From assembly GCF_014529535.1 (NCBI RefSeq), contig NW_023503423.1:6124473-6188472 (forward strand): 64,000 nucleotides of DNA, read 5' to 3'. Below, piece after piece: positions 31,561 to 43,661 of the stretch. Source of the DNA: Bradysia coprophila. Lineage: Eukaryota > Arthropoda > Insecta > Diptera > Sciaridae. The notes below the pieces were generated by a model. That model had not been told where the DNA came from. It ran no database searches and saw nothing but the letters and a program-made list of their open reading frames with translations. The position numbers were made by a program, and so were the translations under genes. The number at the start of each line of letters is the position of its first letter. Positions within the stretch are counted from its first letter, which is position 1.

Positions 31561-32208
31561 CAAAATAGAATTCAGCTCGAAAAGTAAAAGTTTTTAAAAT
31601 ATTGGCCTTTGAGTAAAAGAAATCTGTATAGATGATCCACGCCACCGGAAACAGGGAAGTAGTGACGAAATGTTGTGCAGGAAACACTGGAATTAATATC
31701 CCAAATTTTAGCTACGTATCCTTTATTGATCTAGAAAAATACCTAAAAAATCCTTATAAGGACATTACATGACTTTCCCAGGCCATACCCCAGCTTGCTG
31801 AACATCAGAAGTACTTGATCGTAGCTTTCGAATGACACCACTTTTATGAAAAATAAATTGGAAATGGCCGGGGAAAATGGCTTTAAAGTTCATGAATTTT
31901 CCGGAACACTTTCTGGGGCTCCATTCCGACTCCTCAAAAAAAAGTTCTTCTTCTGTAGAGCCATCTACAAGAAATCTTTCAAAAAGATATTGTATTTTCG
32001 GAGATATTCGACTTTGAAGGTTGAATGGTTTTTCCGACCGGAGGGGGGATTTTCCATTTTTCGGGAAAAAAATTTGTTCCACAACTTTGCGTTGAAAGAA
32101 ATGGAACAAAGAAAAATCTTAAAGAACTTTGGGCGCACGGAGCCTTCTTTCGACACAAGGACCTGGACTATTCAAGGAAAACTACTCTCTCGACAGGAAA
32201 ATGAAAAA

Positions 32209-32214
32209 TTTATT
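32209..32214 (-). terminator. Polyadenylation signal of the SDR gene
   Basis: AATAAA on the minus strand, 37 nt beyond the SDR stop codon at 32251-32253. Confidence 0.55.
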
Positions 32215-32250
32215 CAAAATAAAAATTTGGAGGAAGAAATTGAAATTCCA

Positions 32251-33205
32251 TTAGCGTGGACACATTGCATGTCTTCCACCATCCACAGGCAAACTAGCTC
32301 CAGTAATAAACGATGCTGCATCGCTTGCCAAAAATGCAATAGCCTCAGCAAGTTCGTTCACTTGTCCTGGACGTCCTAAAAAATGGTATAAATGAGTGAG
32401 TAAGCGCGCTGGCTTATGAAACTTCGTCGTTCATATCTTACCCATTGCATGAGTCGTTTTCGAATGTTCCAAGAATTTCGCATATGCCTCGTCATTCATT
32501 CCGCCACGCTTGTGCTGTAAACGATTCAAACAAATTTTTCATCCAACGGCACCATTAAAACGGAATTGTATTCACCCACCAAATTAGTTACAGTCACTCC
32601 CGGATTGACCGAATTGCAACGTACGTTCTTCAACGCCAATTCCAATGCAACACAGCGAGTAAATTGGTCAACAGCAGCCTTGGAAATGTTATAGGCCAAG
32701 ACACCAGGAAAGGATCGAATTCCGTTCACACTGGATATGTTGACGATGTTGCCCTCGGTTTTGATCAGATGCGGTACGGCCAGCATTGTTAAATGGTAAA
32801 TAGATCGAATGTTCGTCGACATTACCCGGTCGAATTGTTCGAGACTGGTTGTTTCAATCGTACCAGACTCTAATATACCCGCATTATTGATGAGAACGTC
32901 CAAACGATTGTACTTCTTAATCGTTTCAGAAATCAAATTTTCATTGTCGCTCTCTTTAGTAACATCACCCGGTACAACAAACGCATTACTGCGTCCACAA
33001 GACTCTGCGACTGAAGTAAGACTGTCAACGTTACGTCCATTTAAAATTAAACGAGCGCCTTGTGCAGCTAACTTCCTTGCCGTTTCTGCTCCGATACCAG
33101 AACTAGCACCTAATAGAGAAGACACTTTATTGACTTAGGTATCGTTTTCATGGAAAATTTTTTCAATTAACCAGTGATCAAAACTACTTTGCCGGTAAAT
33201 GCCAT
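32251..33205 (-). CDS. Classical short-chain dehydrogenase/reductase (4 exons, 253 aa)
   Basis: NAD(P)-dependent oxidoreductase of the classical SDR family, close to a cluster of uncharacterised insect SDRs that resemble 3-oxoacyl-ACP reductase; the substrate is unknown. Exons on the minus strand: 33172-33205, 32580-33109, 32442-32514, 32251-32375, with consistent phases and introns of 62-66 nt. Motifs are intact: TGASSGIG at the nucleotide site (spanning intron 1), NNAG near residue 90, the catalytic Ser in [18 protein letters not shown] with the catalytic Tyr and Lys, and PGVTVTNL. The C-terminus is [13 protein letters not shown]. The short first exon begins [11 protein letters not shown] and was needed to complete the Rossmann motif. 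Unlike the PECR-like SDR at 11 kb, nothing essential is missing. Confidence 0.93.
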
Positions 33206-33805
33206 CGTTTTATAGAAATTATTGAAAGAAAAATTACGTAACCGGACGATATTGATAACAAAGTAGAAAACAAAATACTAAACAATGTTATCGGCGAATG
33301 TTGGAGAATGTCAACAAGTCGTTTTTCTAATAAGAGAAAACACACGAAAAAACTGACAGCACTACACTGATAAAAATTGTTGTAGGAATCGTCGGATGAG
33401 AATTTAAAATTCGGCGCGGCCCACCAGCATAACCATCTAACCATCTGATCATTTGGTCTCGTAACGTGGAATTTCATACCTTCCACTTCCACACAAGCAT
33501 TGTCGCCTACAGTATGTATTCGTTTTATACGTTGTCATTATCCTTTTCCGTACAATCCATTATGAGGTTTAAATTGTACATATCGTTTTGCTAGTTTTGT
33601 TACTAACAATTTGTTAGGCAGTTAAGGCATTTCTTTCTTCTTTCACTGTTTGTTTTTCACTCTTTTATTCTTTGTAATACTTATAATTTCTGTATTATTG
33701 TTCTTCCAAACATTTTTATAAGGAGACTAGCACTGATTCCCGGTCTTCGGCCGGGCTGTACTGATGATATTAATTTTATTTAATAACGGACACAACTAAC
33801 TCACA
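33206..33805. other. Upstream region of the SDR gene
   Basis: AT-rich. It should contain the SDR promoter and 5' UTR. No clear element or gene is seen. Confidence 0.45.
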
Positions 33806-34708
33806 CCTAACGTCACTTTGCGAGTTCAAACTTATATAAAATCATCTCTTTGGTAAGACCTACAAAATACATATTAAAAGTCCTTATTTAGATTGACAAT
33901 ATTTTTCACATACTAACTATGATAATGCCTTTTTATATCGATAGATTTTGATAGATTTTCCTTCTAAGGCCTTTGACCATGATTTGTGATTAAGCTCTTC
34001 TTCGTTTTCTTCTTAATCATCCCGTTGATATTCACTGCTGAATGTAGGCCCCCTCTTTTGTTTTCCATTCTGAACGATCCATTGCCATTCACTGCCAGTT
34101 TGTCCCCACCATTAGCTTGATCGGAGTTCGTCCATCTTTCTCGTGGCCTGCATATTGGTTGTGTCATTGGTGGTCTCCAATTCATTATGGTTTTGGTTCG
34201 ACGGTCGGCTGTCATTCTCGCAATGTGTCCTGCCCAATTCCACTCGAGAGATGCTATCCATTCCATCACGTCTACGACTTTCGTTTGTTGCCGAATCCAC
34301 TCATGCGCGATTTTATCTCTAATGGAAATCCCAAGCATACTATATTCCATTGCTCTTTGTGCAACTCTGACCTTGTTCTCGGATGCTTTCGTTAGTGTCA
34401 ACGTTTCTGCTTTATACGTCAGCGTCGGTAGGACACACGAATCAACAATTTTCCTCTTCACCACTGTTGTTCATTTTGCTTTTAAAAATCATCCTAAGTT
34501 TTCCGAACGTTGCCCATCCAAGACCAATCCTTCTTTTGACCTCTACTGTCTGATTGTCTAGTCGTAGTCTATCAATAAAAAAAGGCATTATCATAGGTAG
34601 TATGTGAAAAATATTCTCAACCTAAATAAGGACTTTTCATATGTATCTTGTAGCTTTTACCAAAGATATGATTTTATATAAGTTTGAACTCGCAAGGTGA
34701 CGTTAGGT
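33806..34708. mobile_element. Terminal-inverted-repeat element enclosing an RT fragment
   Basis: The left arm (33806-33955, starting ACCTAACGTCAC) is matched by an inverted right arm (34563-34708) over roughly 150 bp. Shared blocks include GAGTTCAAACTTATATAAAA and ATGCCTTTTT. Between the arms lies the 3' part of a non-LTR reverse transcriptase. No clear target duplication is seen. Confidence 0.75.
33964..34575 (-). pseudogene. RTE-like non-LTR reverse transcriptase C-terminal fragment
   Basis: On the minus strand the frame DRLRLDNQTVEVKRRIGLGW is followed, after a one-base frameshift near 34460, by VKRKIVDSCVLPTLTY, RVAQRAMEYSMLGISIRDK and WNWAGHIARM. These are hallmark post-RT motifs of RTE-type insect non-LTR elements. 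The RT core is absent: the sequence begins exactly where the terminal inverted repeat ends. The final part reads into an unrelated lysine-rich tail. It cannot encode an active enzyme. Confidence 0.85.
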
Positions 34709-35834
34709 TTGATACGTTCTTCGATATTGCATCCCATTGCTAAGGAATAAGGAATATGCTAAGGAATACTTTTTGAATTCCCTATGTACTAACGCTTCCA
34801 TGGCCATGTATCAGCGCAAAGGCGTGCGTGGAAGAAAAATTTTGTGCCGGCCCACCCAAGTCAAAGGCTACTTTTATACAAAAAAGGTCGTCCGCCCAAC
34901 GTGACGGCTGAATTACTGTCAGTTTCTATAAAAAATCTTCAGCGCCTGCCGGATATCTGTTAATTTTCTAAAAAGTTTGTGTCCACGCGACACAATTTTA
35001 TTTTGTTTTTTTAAAATTATCTTGTATTTTCGACAGCTGAATCGAAAGTAAATCTTTTTGAAAACTCATCATACTTTGATTTTTCTAATGCGTGTCATTT
35101 GTGCAAATTTACGTCTGAGAAGTTTGGGTCGCCTACACGATAGATAAGCTAAGGTAAGTCCGATAAATATTAACCCGTGGTTAGTTTTTTGTGGACACGT
35201 ATGATATTGGTATGAGTACCCAAAAAACAACTCAAGCAAATTGAAGAGGTATGAGTGACTTTAACTGTACAATTCAATTGATACAATATCAGAAAATCGC
35301 TTGAAATATCTGTTACTCCACTGTGAAATTTCAAATACGTAAGTTAAGATTCGTTTTACTTACATGAAGCAAGACTTATGAGTAAACATTTTTTTGTCTT
35401 TGGCGTGGACGGCTCCTTACTGTTCGACGGCTGTGTTGTTTTTGAAAGACATCCTCGGAGGTGTGGCCCACTGACCAATCGCAGGCCGAGGTACCACTGT
35501 GAAGTCTGCCACACCGTATCTTGGAGCGCATTAGAAGAACTTTTTCGCTGACCCGTCGTTTTAGAAAGACACCCTAGCCGGCTCGGTCAACTGATTCATC
35601 GGGTAGTCCTTGGTGCACCGAGGTGAGCCGTGGTGCACCAAGGTGAAGCGTGGTGCACCGAGGTGAAGCGTGGTGCACCGAGGTGAAGCGTGGTGCACCG
35701 AGGTGAAGCGTGGTGCACCGAGGTGAAGCGTGGTGCACCGAGGTGAGATGAGGTGCACCGTCTTTGTGTTTTATATTATAGAAATCCTTGTTGTTTGTAT
35801 GTAATAATTTGAAATGAATTGAATTGAATCTAAA
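34709..35834. other. Non-coding region with a 20-bp minisatellite
   Basis: No gene is recognised. The only structured part is the minisatellite at 35612-35760. Confidence 0.5.
35612..35760. repeat. 20-bp minisatellite
   Basis: About seven tandem copies of GTGCACCGAGGTGAAGCGTG, GC-rich in an AT-rich setting. The minus-strand frame across it is open only because of the repeat. Confidence 0.9.
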
Positions 35835-36830
35835 GCATTCAAAGACAATATTCCAGTGAGATGGAAGATGGAAACGTTGTGATAGCAGTATTTCTGGATT
35901 TAAAAAGAGTCTCGCAAGAGACTATTACGTAAATTAAGGAAATATGGAATAACTGGAGTAGAACTCACGTGGTTCGAAAGCTATTTGACTGACAGAACAC
36001 AATGCACAAAGTTTGGATCGGCAATTTCAGCATATCTACCAACTCGGATAGCCGTTCCACAGGGAAATTGGCATCAGAGCTGTTCATACTATACGTCAAC
36101 GAAATATACAGATGTCTAGTGCATTCTAAATTCGCTCTTTTCGCAGATGACACATTGATATATATCAGCGGAAAAAATGTGCAAGATGCGGTGAACAAGT
36201 TGAATGAAGATTTGTCTCGAATTAATTCATGGCTGAATGCTAACAAACTGAAACTGAACGTCGACAAAACAACAGAAAAAACTCGGACATGGACAATGTA
36301 TGTGTAACCATCGCTGGAAGTGAAATAGAACGAGTGAACGAAATCAAATATCTTGGGATGATAATAGACAATCGCCTAAACATGAAAGCTCACATCGAAA
36401 ACATTTGCAAAAAAATCGCAAAAAAAATTGGATTTCTAGAGAGAATTAGTAGAAAATTACCAATACAACACAGAATTCTGCTATACAAATCGATTATTGC
36501 ACCGCATTTTGAATATTGTCCATCAGTTCTCTTCACATGCGATGAGAACCAGTTTTCAATGCTTCAAAAACTACAAAATAGAGCGATGCGGGTAATATTG
36601 CGGTGCAAAAAAACAACATCAATTATTTATGTCAATGGCAGATGCGCTGTGCCTAATGACGGTGAAGCAGAGAATAATTTTCCAAACGATGCTGCTGGTT
36701 TTCCGAGTAAAACATCAGATGGTCCCGGTATGCATGAGCAGAAACGTCAAATACATCCGTGAAACCCATGGATATCCGATTAGAAATAAGAACGACTTTA
36801 AGTTACTAAGAGTTTAAAAAAAATCAACAA
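35835..36830 (+). pseudogene. Jockey/CR1-like non-LTR reverse transcriptase relic
   Basis: Successive frames give VIAVFLDLKR, TWFESYLTDRTQC, ALFADDTLIYI (the catalytic FADD box at 36140-36154), LNEDLSRINSWLNANKLKLN, and then, in another frame, VNEIKYLGMIIDNRLNMKAH and RISRKLPIQHRILLYKSIIA. These are RT palm and thumb blocks in the right order. At least three frameshifts or stops separate them and the endonuclease is missing. It is a 5'-truncated dead copy. Confidence 0.85.
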
Positions 36831-36989
36831 CGAAGACGATATTTTCCAAAGATGTTTAATGAGTTTAACCCAGTGAAATTAAGGATGAATTAAACGCGAA
36901 TCGATTTAGGAGATTGTTATCGGTCTATGTTAAAAATAATTATAAACTTAAAAGTGACTAAAAAAAAAGGAGAGAAGAAGGTAATAAAG

Positions 36990-38165
36990 TAAAATTTAAT
37001 TTATTTTAATGAACTATAGAGGGAGAAAAGAAAATTGTTAAATGTGATACTTAGTATATGAATTAATTGTGAAACGAAAGGTGAAAAATAGCAAATGCAT
37101 TTTAGGGACCTTGGGACGTAATAGAATTGATGATTTTTATTTAGGGAAGAAATAAAAGCGATAAATCTAAAATAAGAATTGATCACTTGAAAATAAAAAT
37201 GATTGCAGGAAAATAAGAATGTGATCACAACCAGTTTTTCAAATATAACACTACGAAATAAGATTCTATCAACCTAAAATAAGAAGTGATCACAAGTAGT
37301 ACCTACCACCCGCTAAATCAAATGTGATCACTAAAAATAAAGAATTTGATCACTAAAAATAAAGAATTTGATCACTAAAAGTAAAGAATTTGATCACTAA
37401 AAGTCCGAACGAATACACATAAAAAGCGTTTTAACACGCCGAGCGATCCGGCCCATTGCCCCGGAGCGAAGCGGAGGGCCGCAATGCGAGCCGGGCGCCG
37501 GAACGGTGTTGGTAACTTAGGAGTTAATTTTTTTTCTCTCGCATCGTCTAATAATTAGTCTGTGTAATTCATTGCACATAAAAAGCGTTTTAACACGCCG
37601 AGCGATCCGGCCCATTGCCCCGTAGCGAAGCGGAGGGCCGCAATGCGAGCCGGGCGCCGGAACGGTGTTGGTAACTTAGGTGTTAATTTTTTTTCTCTCG
37701 CATCGTCTAATAATTAGTCTGTGTAATTCATTGCACATAAAAAGCGTTTTAACACGCCGAGCGATCCGGCCCATTGCCCCGTAGCGAAGCGGAGGGCCGC
37801 AATGCGAGCCGGGCGCCGGAACGGTGTTGGTAACTTAGGTGTTAATTTTTTTTTCTCTTGCATCGTCTAATAATCAAACAGAATAATAGATAGCATATCC
37901 TTATTTCTTGCAATCAAATTTTTTATTTTGCACGATCATTTCTTTATTTTTTGTAATCAAATTCGTATAATTGTAGATCATTTCTTATTTCGAGACGATC
38001 ATATGTTAGTGGTAAAATTGCATATATTTAGTGATCAAATTCTTATTTTTTGGTGATCAAATTCTATTTTTATTGCTATCATAAAAAAATTGTGATCATT
38101 TCTCTTTTTCTAGTGATCATTTCCTATTTTCTTGTGATCATTTCTTATTAAATAGCTATCACTTT
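36990..38165. repeat. Foldback cluster: TGATCAC arrays flanking a GC-rich tandem
   Basis: The left side (about 37170-37405) has repeated AAGAATTTGATCACTAAAAA words. The right side (about 37905-38165) has the inverse, TTTTTAGTGATCAAATTCTT-like words. Between them sits the 159-bp GC-rich tandem at 37416-37875, giving an arm-core-arm layout of about 1.1 kb. No gene is present. Confidence 0.6.
37416..37875. repeat. 159-bp GC-rich tandem repeat (2.9 copies)
   Basis: Units start CACATAAAAAGCGTTTTAAC at 37416, 37575 and 37734. Each contains CCGGCCCATTGCCCCG, GCGAGCCGGGCGCCGGAAC and TCTCGCATCGTCTAATAAT. Copies are almost identical. The unit equals half of the palindrome at 43662-44113. Confidence 0.9.
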
Positions 38166-38286
38166 AATTACATGCCTTTTATTTGTTTTTTGAAAAGATC
38201 GTTTTTTTACTGGTTGCACTTTGCAGCCTTTTTTTCGCTTTTAATAAAGAACATTTAAAATGCTTTATAAATATGAATCAATCAAT

Positions 38287-38446
38287 CAGTGCCTATATTC
38301 GCGAAAATATTTTCATGAATTTTCTCAATATTTCGTGATTTTCTCAAATTTTCACAAAAAAATTTTTGGGAAAATTTACGAAAATTTGAAAAAGTCTTGA
38401 AAATTTGAGAAAATTCGTGAAAATATTTTCGCGAATATAGGCACTG
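38287..38446. mobile_element. 160-bp palindromic MITE (CAGTGCC ends)
   Basis: CAGTGCCTATATTCGCGAAA at the left and its complement at the right, with an AAATTT-rich centre. The target duplication is unclear. Confidence 0.7.
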
Positions 38447-39772
38447 CAATATTCTGCTGATTGAATAGAAACGCGTTTTGATATGAACAGATCATTATTT
38501 AAAACGGTTTTTCATGGGCATTTTGAAATGAACAGATCATTTTGAAACGGTTTTTTATTGCGTTCGGGCTTATGAATGTGAAAGAATTAAATGTACATTC
38601 ATAATAAATCGATTTACATTATCAATCATGATATAGATTCTTTCTTTTTGTGCATCAGACTGGATATAAATTTCAAATATGTTTTGAGACATTTTTCAAC
38701 TGACAATTATTTGTTTCTTCTATTCATCAACCATCTGCGGTCATCTTGTTCATAGTATACAATCGAAAATGATAGTGTTTTATACAAACTAAATAATACC
38801 GACCGATGCCATGGGATGTATTTGTATTCAAAGATATTTCTTTTTTTTTTTCTTCAAACAAACAACTTCATACTTTTAATGAACTTTGCAAATTTCAAGG
38901 ATTAATGTCGAGTAAGATAGATTTTTTCGAGAGAAAAAAGTTCACTTAAATATAAGCCACATCTGTCGATAAGTTATAAAATATTGAAACTATGTACAAA
39001 ACAGATGAATGATTTGAAAATCGTGAGAATATATCACTCTGCTTTCTCAGGTAGAAGTATACATACCATTTCGTTTAACGTTTATTATCGTCAATAATTA
39101 TGATATTTAATTTTAAACATTTTTCAACGATTTTGCAATTATCATTTTTTGTGCACCTTGTTTCATTCAATAATATTTATTACGTTGGCGTGCTCTGGCA
39201 ACGTTGTTGGTAGTGAACTTGAATCTGGAAAAATGCAATACTTCGTTGTTAAAAATGTTTGAATACAAAATTATTCGGTTTTATTCAATACGAAGGCAAA
39301 ATTCACTAAGTCGTTTCAATGTATGGCCCATTTTTGAATTACGAGCAATCCCAACGAAGATATTGCGAACTATTCCTTAATAATTGTATTTACTGAAAAT
39401 TATCGAAACTTACCAAAACTTTAGTGAATTTACCGAAAAGATTTTCATGTAAAGTTTAATAAATTTTTAAATTTCGACTTTGATCATTTTCTGTAAATAG
39501 AATTCCCGATTTCCACTTTCCCAATATGCTCTCTCTTTCTCAAACACACGATATGGATAACACTATGGAATGTTTCAATGGAATTATTCCATAGTATTCG
39601 TTTCGTTCGAGCCGAAACAAACAAACAAACAAACAAGCCGTTCTATCGAACCACATTGAAGCACCATTAGCTCTTAAAACACAAATGTTCTCAAAATTAG
39701 AGTATTTAGAGCGATACGATGATGTCGCTCTAAAGATCATCTTCAAGTACGTTTGAAATGACATCCAAGACA
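38447..39772. other. Non-coding AT-rich stretch
   Basis: I see no gene, array or clear inverted repeat here. Confidence 0.4.
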
Positions 39773-40637
39773 AAACGAGCCATCAGAACAGTCGGAGCGT
39801 TTGCTGCGACTGAGCCCCGTACAAACCCGTATATCTATTGCGTACGTGACCCTAGTGCGTCTGTCACCCTACTTTGACCGTAAGCCTATTGCGCCGGTTA
39901 ATGTAGTTAAAGTAAAATTATTATGTAATGTGTACATCTTACAAATTGCGCATAGCGCAATTACGAAGCCCCGTACGACGTTCCTTTCAAATGAAACAAA
40001 AATTTCAAATCGCCCTAAAATTTTATTTTTTTGAAGGGCCTAGTATCGGCCTCAGTCCGAGGACCCAAATTTAAAATTTTTTTCAACTACATTCTATTCG
40101 GCCTTTGATTACCTCCCAAATGAAACAAAAATTACGAAAAACGGATGAAATTTGCTCGAGTTATATGTAAAATACACATAGGGCCCTAGTAGCATTTCAC
40201 TTCTAAGGCCCTAACTCACGGTCCACTCACCCGATTTTAAAAAACTTTTTTTTTCCTGGATTGGTATTGACAATACCTATCATTTGCCGTGCCATTTACA
40301 TTTCCATCGTTTATTTTGCCATAAATATAACCAAAAGACCTTAAATCACTTAGGTGGCCCTAACTCACGAAGGGCCGACCCGAATATGCCCATCTTCGAA
40401 CTTAGCCTCACTATTTCGACTATCTTTCAAGGAATTTTTTTTTTTTGAAATCGGATTTGATTTACTCAAGATATCGACGTGACAGACGGACAGACGGACA
40501 GACAAAATTTTTATTGCAGATTCGTCATCTATGAACATAGGCAAACACTTTGCCCTTACCGTCTGCTTCGAATTCCATCAATTACACACGGCATTGTAAT
40601 CCTATAAGCCCCTTTGTACTTCGTACGGGGCTAAAAA
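39773..40637. repeat. Dispersed repeat with CCCCGTAC ends, copy B
   Basis: Homologue of 8696-10130 without the nested MITE. It keeps the GACAGACGGACAGACGGACA tract and the CTTCGTACGGGGCTAAAAA end. Confidence 0.75.
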
Positions 40638-43168
40638 TGCCAACCATCGTCGAAAAATGAAACATTAACTAAACTAAAGTGAGATTGCGTTTGAAAGTAA
40701 CGTGACTTTTAGATGATCTATGCTTTAAAAATCGTCTCCAAAACTTTTCCCATTTTTTTCCAACGCTCTGCACTCTCCCAATTGTCCCATTTTTGCCAAA
40801 AATATTTTACGAGAATATTTTGAGGAAAAGTGTACGAAATTTCACCTCAACTCTTGGACCATCATGACACAATTCAACTGATCGATAGATCTATTCGCTG
40901 TACTATGAATGTATTGCAATAGTATGTTACGTCATTGTTTGTAAATATTTGTTTAGGCAAGTGTGAGGTTTGCGGAACGAGCCGAAGGCGTCACAAACAA
41001 TGATGTAAAGTGCACTTTACCGTGCATAAGCATGTAATGGATTATGATATTGTTGTCCATGTACGGCAAAAATAATCTAAATTTTGTGGTCAGTTAGAAG
41101 TTCTCTTCTAATCGATTTAACGGTCCATTGGCCAGTAAGTTTGGCAGGCTTTGATCTCAGATCAGTGATCTGTCGTTTTGGGAGTCCCTCTATTCTGCAA
41201 CGGCACGGTTCGCTAAGGTCATACATATCTGTTCTTGTTTCATCGTTCATAGTTTCAGGAAATATGGATAAGTTATCTGTTTTCAGAATTGCCGGAAAGA
41301 GTGAACTCAATCTTGTTGCAATCAATTATTTGGACCCATTGCCGAACATGCCATCATCATTTCCCAATAAATTCCTATGCGAGTTCCGTGCTTTTAATCT
41401 AAAATATTTCTATTTTGCAAGCATCTCTGATACATTTTCGAACAATGTTCGCAGCGAACATACAAAAACTTGAAAGGTGTGTCAAAATATTGCCGTTCAT
41501 GGTCAGAAAATGCTAAATGTTGTCTACGGTCAGGTATGTAAAAAATTTGAAAAAAAAAAAATCAAAATCTGAGGAATGCTTCATTTTACAATGAAATGTA
41601 TCATCACAGACTGTTGCTCCAACCAAACGTTCGATTTTTTCAATTTTCTTTGGACTGTAAGTATGTAAGGCGAATATGATTGTTGTACAGAAATAAAATG
41701 CATTTTGATTGCATAAATTTCATCCTCAACATTATACCAGCATACGCTTCAGAGACCTCTCATAATGCAAATTGTATATTATGATAAGTATTGACTTTCC
41801 AGATATAAATGATGTTGTATTTGATGATTGATAAAGCGACAAAATGTACCTAATATATAATAATTATTTATGAGTTGACAATGTATTTTAATATATTTAT
41901 AATAAACTAATTAATATGCTTAAACATTTTAACACCATGATGATCATTCACCAATATTTTCACTTTCAAAATATTAGATTTTTATTGGAATTTTTTTTTC
42001 CCAAATTTTTGGTAGTCAGTGGATATTATGTATAATAAATTTGATTCGGGCTCGGATAGATAAGCATTGAAACATTTATTATTTATATCAACTCAGCAAA
42101 TGACTTATGACGAGATTACCCTACTGTTTGTTAGGGTGAGTAGATTTTTACATTTTTAAAAAGAAGACGCCTTACCCCTGGTTGCCATTCAGGATATTTC
42201 GATAGAATTTTTCATTTTACAATTATTTTAATCGTAGTGACTATTCGCAGGCGCCTGCCAATAGCATCTCCCTATACAAAATGCTATTGGCAGGCCAACT
42301 TGCCTGCGAATAGTGTTTTCTCTTTTATACAGGCTATTGGCATGCGCCTGCCAATAGCATTTTTCCTTTTACAAAGACTATTTGTAGGTAAAATGGCCTA
42401 CCAATAGCATCTACGTATTTTAATTCTCTTCCCTCTACCGTTATATTTATCAAATTGGTACCGATTGGATGAAAATATTGGTAAATGAAATTATTTTTAA
42501 CGCTCAACCAAAAGTTATTACCGGTCGTTTATTACCTATTACCTATTACCTATTATGAATCCATCAAGAGGTGCGTTTGATTTTCGTCGTGAGGTACGCG
42601 TATACCCGGTGTGTTCGTATATCGATGTGATGATTGACTTCTCTGACACTTGTGATGCGTAATAATTACTATTTATTGCAGTTAATAGCTGAATAATGTA
42701 ATTTTGAAATAGCACTAACATCGAGAGGCTCAAGGTCTTCACTACGACTTTTCGACAAAAATTTTTGCCTTTACTTGCTCACAGAGAATCTAGGACAGGT
42801 AAGCTATTTGAAATCCAGGCAATATTTGCTTTTTCAAAGTCTAAATTTGAGATTTAGAGATTAGAAAAAACCCTTTTTTCTGTATTCCTCAGACTATTTA
42901 GTCTTACGTCACTCGAAAATTCGTTGTATAATTTCCCTGGATCGAAAATAAGACTTATTTGCACTTTTCCTGGAGGAAAGTGGTAGCTGCAGTACACTTT
43001 GGTTGCGTAATATGAAAGATCTCCGTATGTTGGACTGAAAACAGTAGTAGCTAATGTCATTTCGAGCTTTGTCGATAAACACCAGTAAGTCCCTTTCAAT
43101 TCAATTTTTCACTGATAATCAACTTAACTCGTCCAGCATTGTTTTTGAGTGGGGACGCTGTTTTTTTC
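40638..43168. other. Non-coding region with a small palindrome
   Basis: No gene is recognised. The 129-codon open stretch at 41084-41473 resembles nothing I know and is also open on the other strand. The palindrome at 42236-42400 is the only structured part. Confidence 0.4.
42236..42400. repeat. CTATTSGCAGGC palindromic repeat
   Basis: A near-perfect palindrome (GACTATTCGCAGGCGCCTGC...GCCTGCGAATAGTG at 42238-42313) is followed by two more GCCTGCCAATAGCAT-type words. Confidence 0.65.
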
Positions 43169-43661
43169 ACGGTATTTTTTTGGCATATCTTTTAGCATAT
43201 CTTTTCAAAATTTGTTTTTGTTTCCAAAAAATATTTTTGTTTTCAAAAAAAGTTTTGTAAGTATATAAAGAATTTTGGTTTTCAAAAATAAAGTTTTGTT
43301 TTAGTATATAAGGAGTTTGGTTGAAGAAAAAGTAACAAAACTAAAGTTTTGCTTTTTCTACATATGAGAAAATATGGTAATAATTGATTGCAAAGAGAAA
43401 TAATTTTGAAATGAGAACGAAAAGAAGATTGAGATAAAAGTGAATAAATGAATGGTAATTTTTTTTAGAGCAACGGATTGAGTTTCCTTTTAAAAATTGC
43501 TCTCTCTTTATCTGTTGTGTTATACATCATTTTCTATGACTTCGCAAAAACTATAAGCTTGTGGATGATTATTGTTATTGAAACAAATCAATGGATCGGT
43601 GGTTAGATGTAATATTTTTGAACTTTTTTTTTCTGTAGATTCAGTTTTATGTGAAACAAAT

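Larger units (their letters stand above)
30557..32250. other. Region between XRN1 and the SDR gene, with an RT relic
   Basis: After the XRN1 polyadenylation signal, the only recognisable matter is the decayed Penelope-like RT on the minus strand (about 31090-31560). The open stretch on the plus strand at 31846-32250 matches nothing I know; its 3' part is the antisense of the SDR gene. Confidence 0.5.

Noticed and set aside
31846-32379. 177-codon plus-strand frame
   Set aside because: Its 3' third is the antisense of the SDR gene and the rest matches nothing known; no splice or signal support.
33184-33492. 102-codon minus-strand frame overlapping the SDR start
   Set aside because: It lies in the SDR 5' region in another frame and has no homology; the [11 protein letters not shown] exon fits the SDR family.
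35561-35758. Minus-strand frame with HLGAPRFTSVHHASPRC repeats
   Set aside because: It is a by-product of the 20-bp minisatellite.
37416-37875. CRISPR-like array
   Set aside because: Units of 159 bp are head-to-tail copies without unique spacers, in an intron-bearing eukaryotic context.
41084-41473. 129-codon plus-strand frame overlapping an 82-codon minus frame
   Set aside because: I could not recognise a domain on either strand and there is no flanking gene structure.
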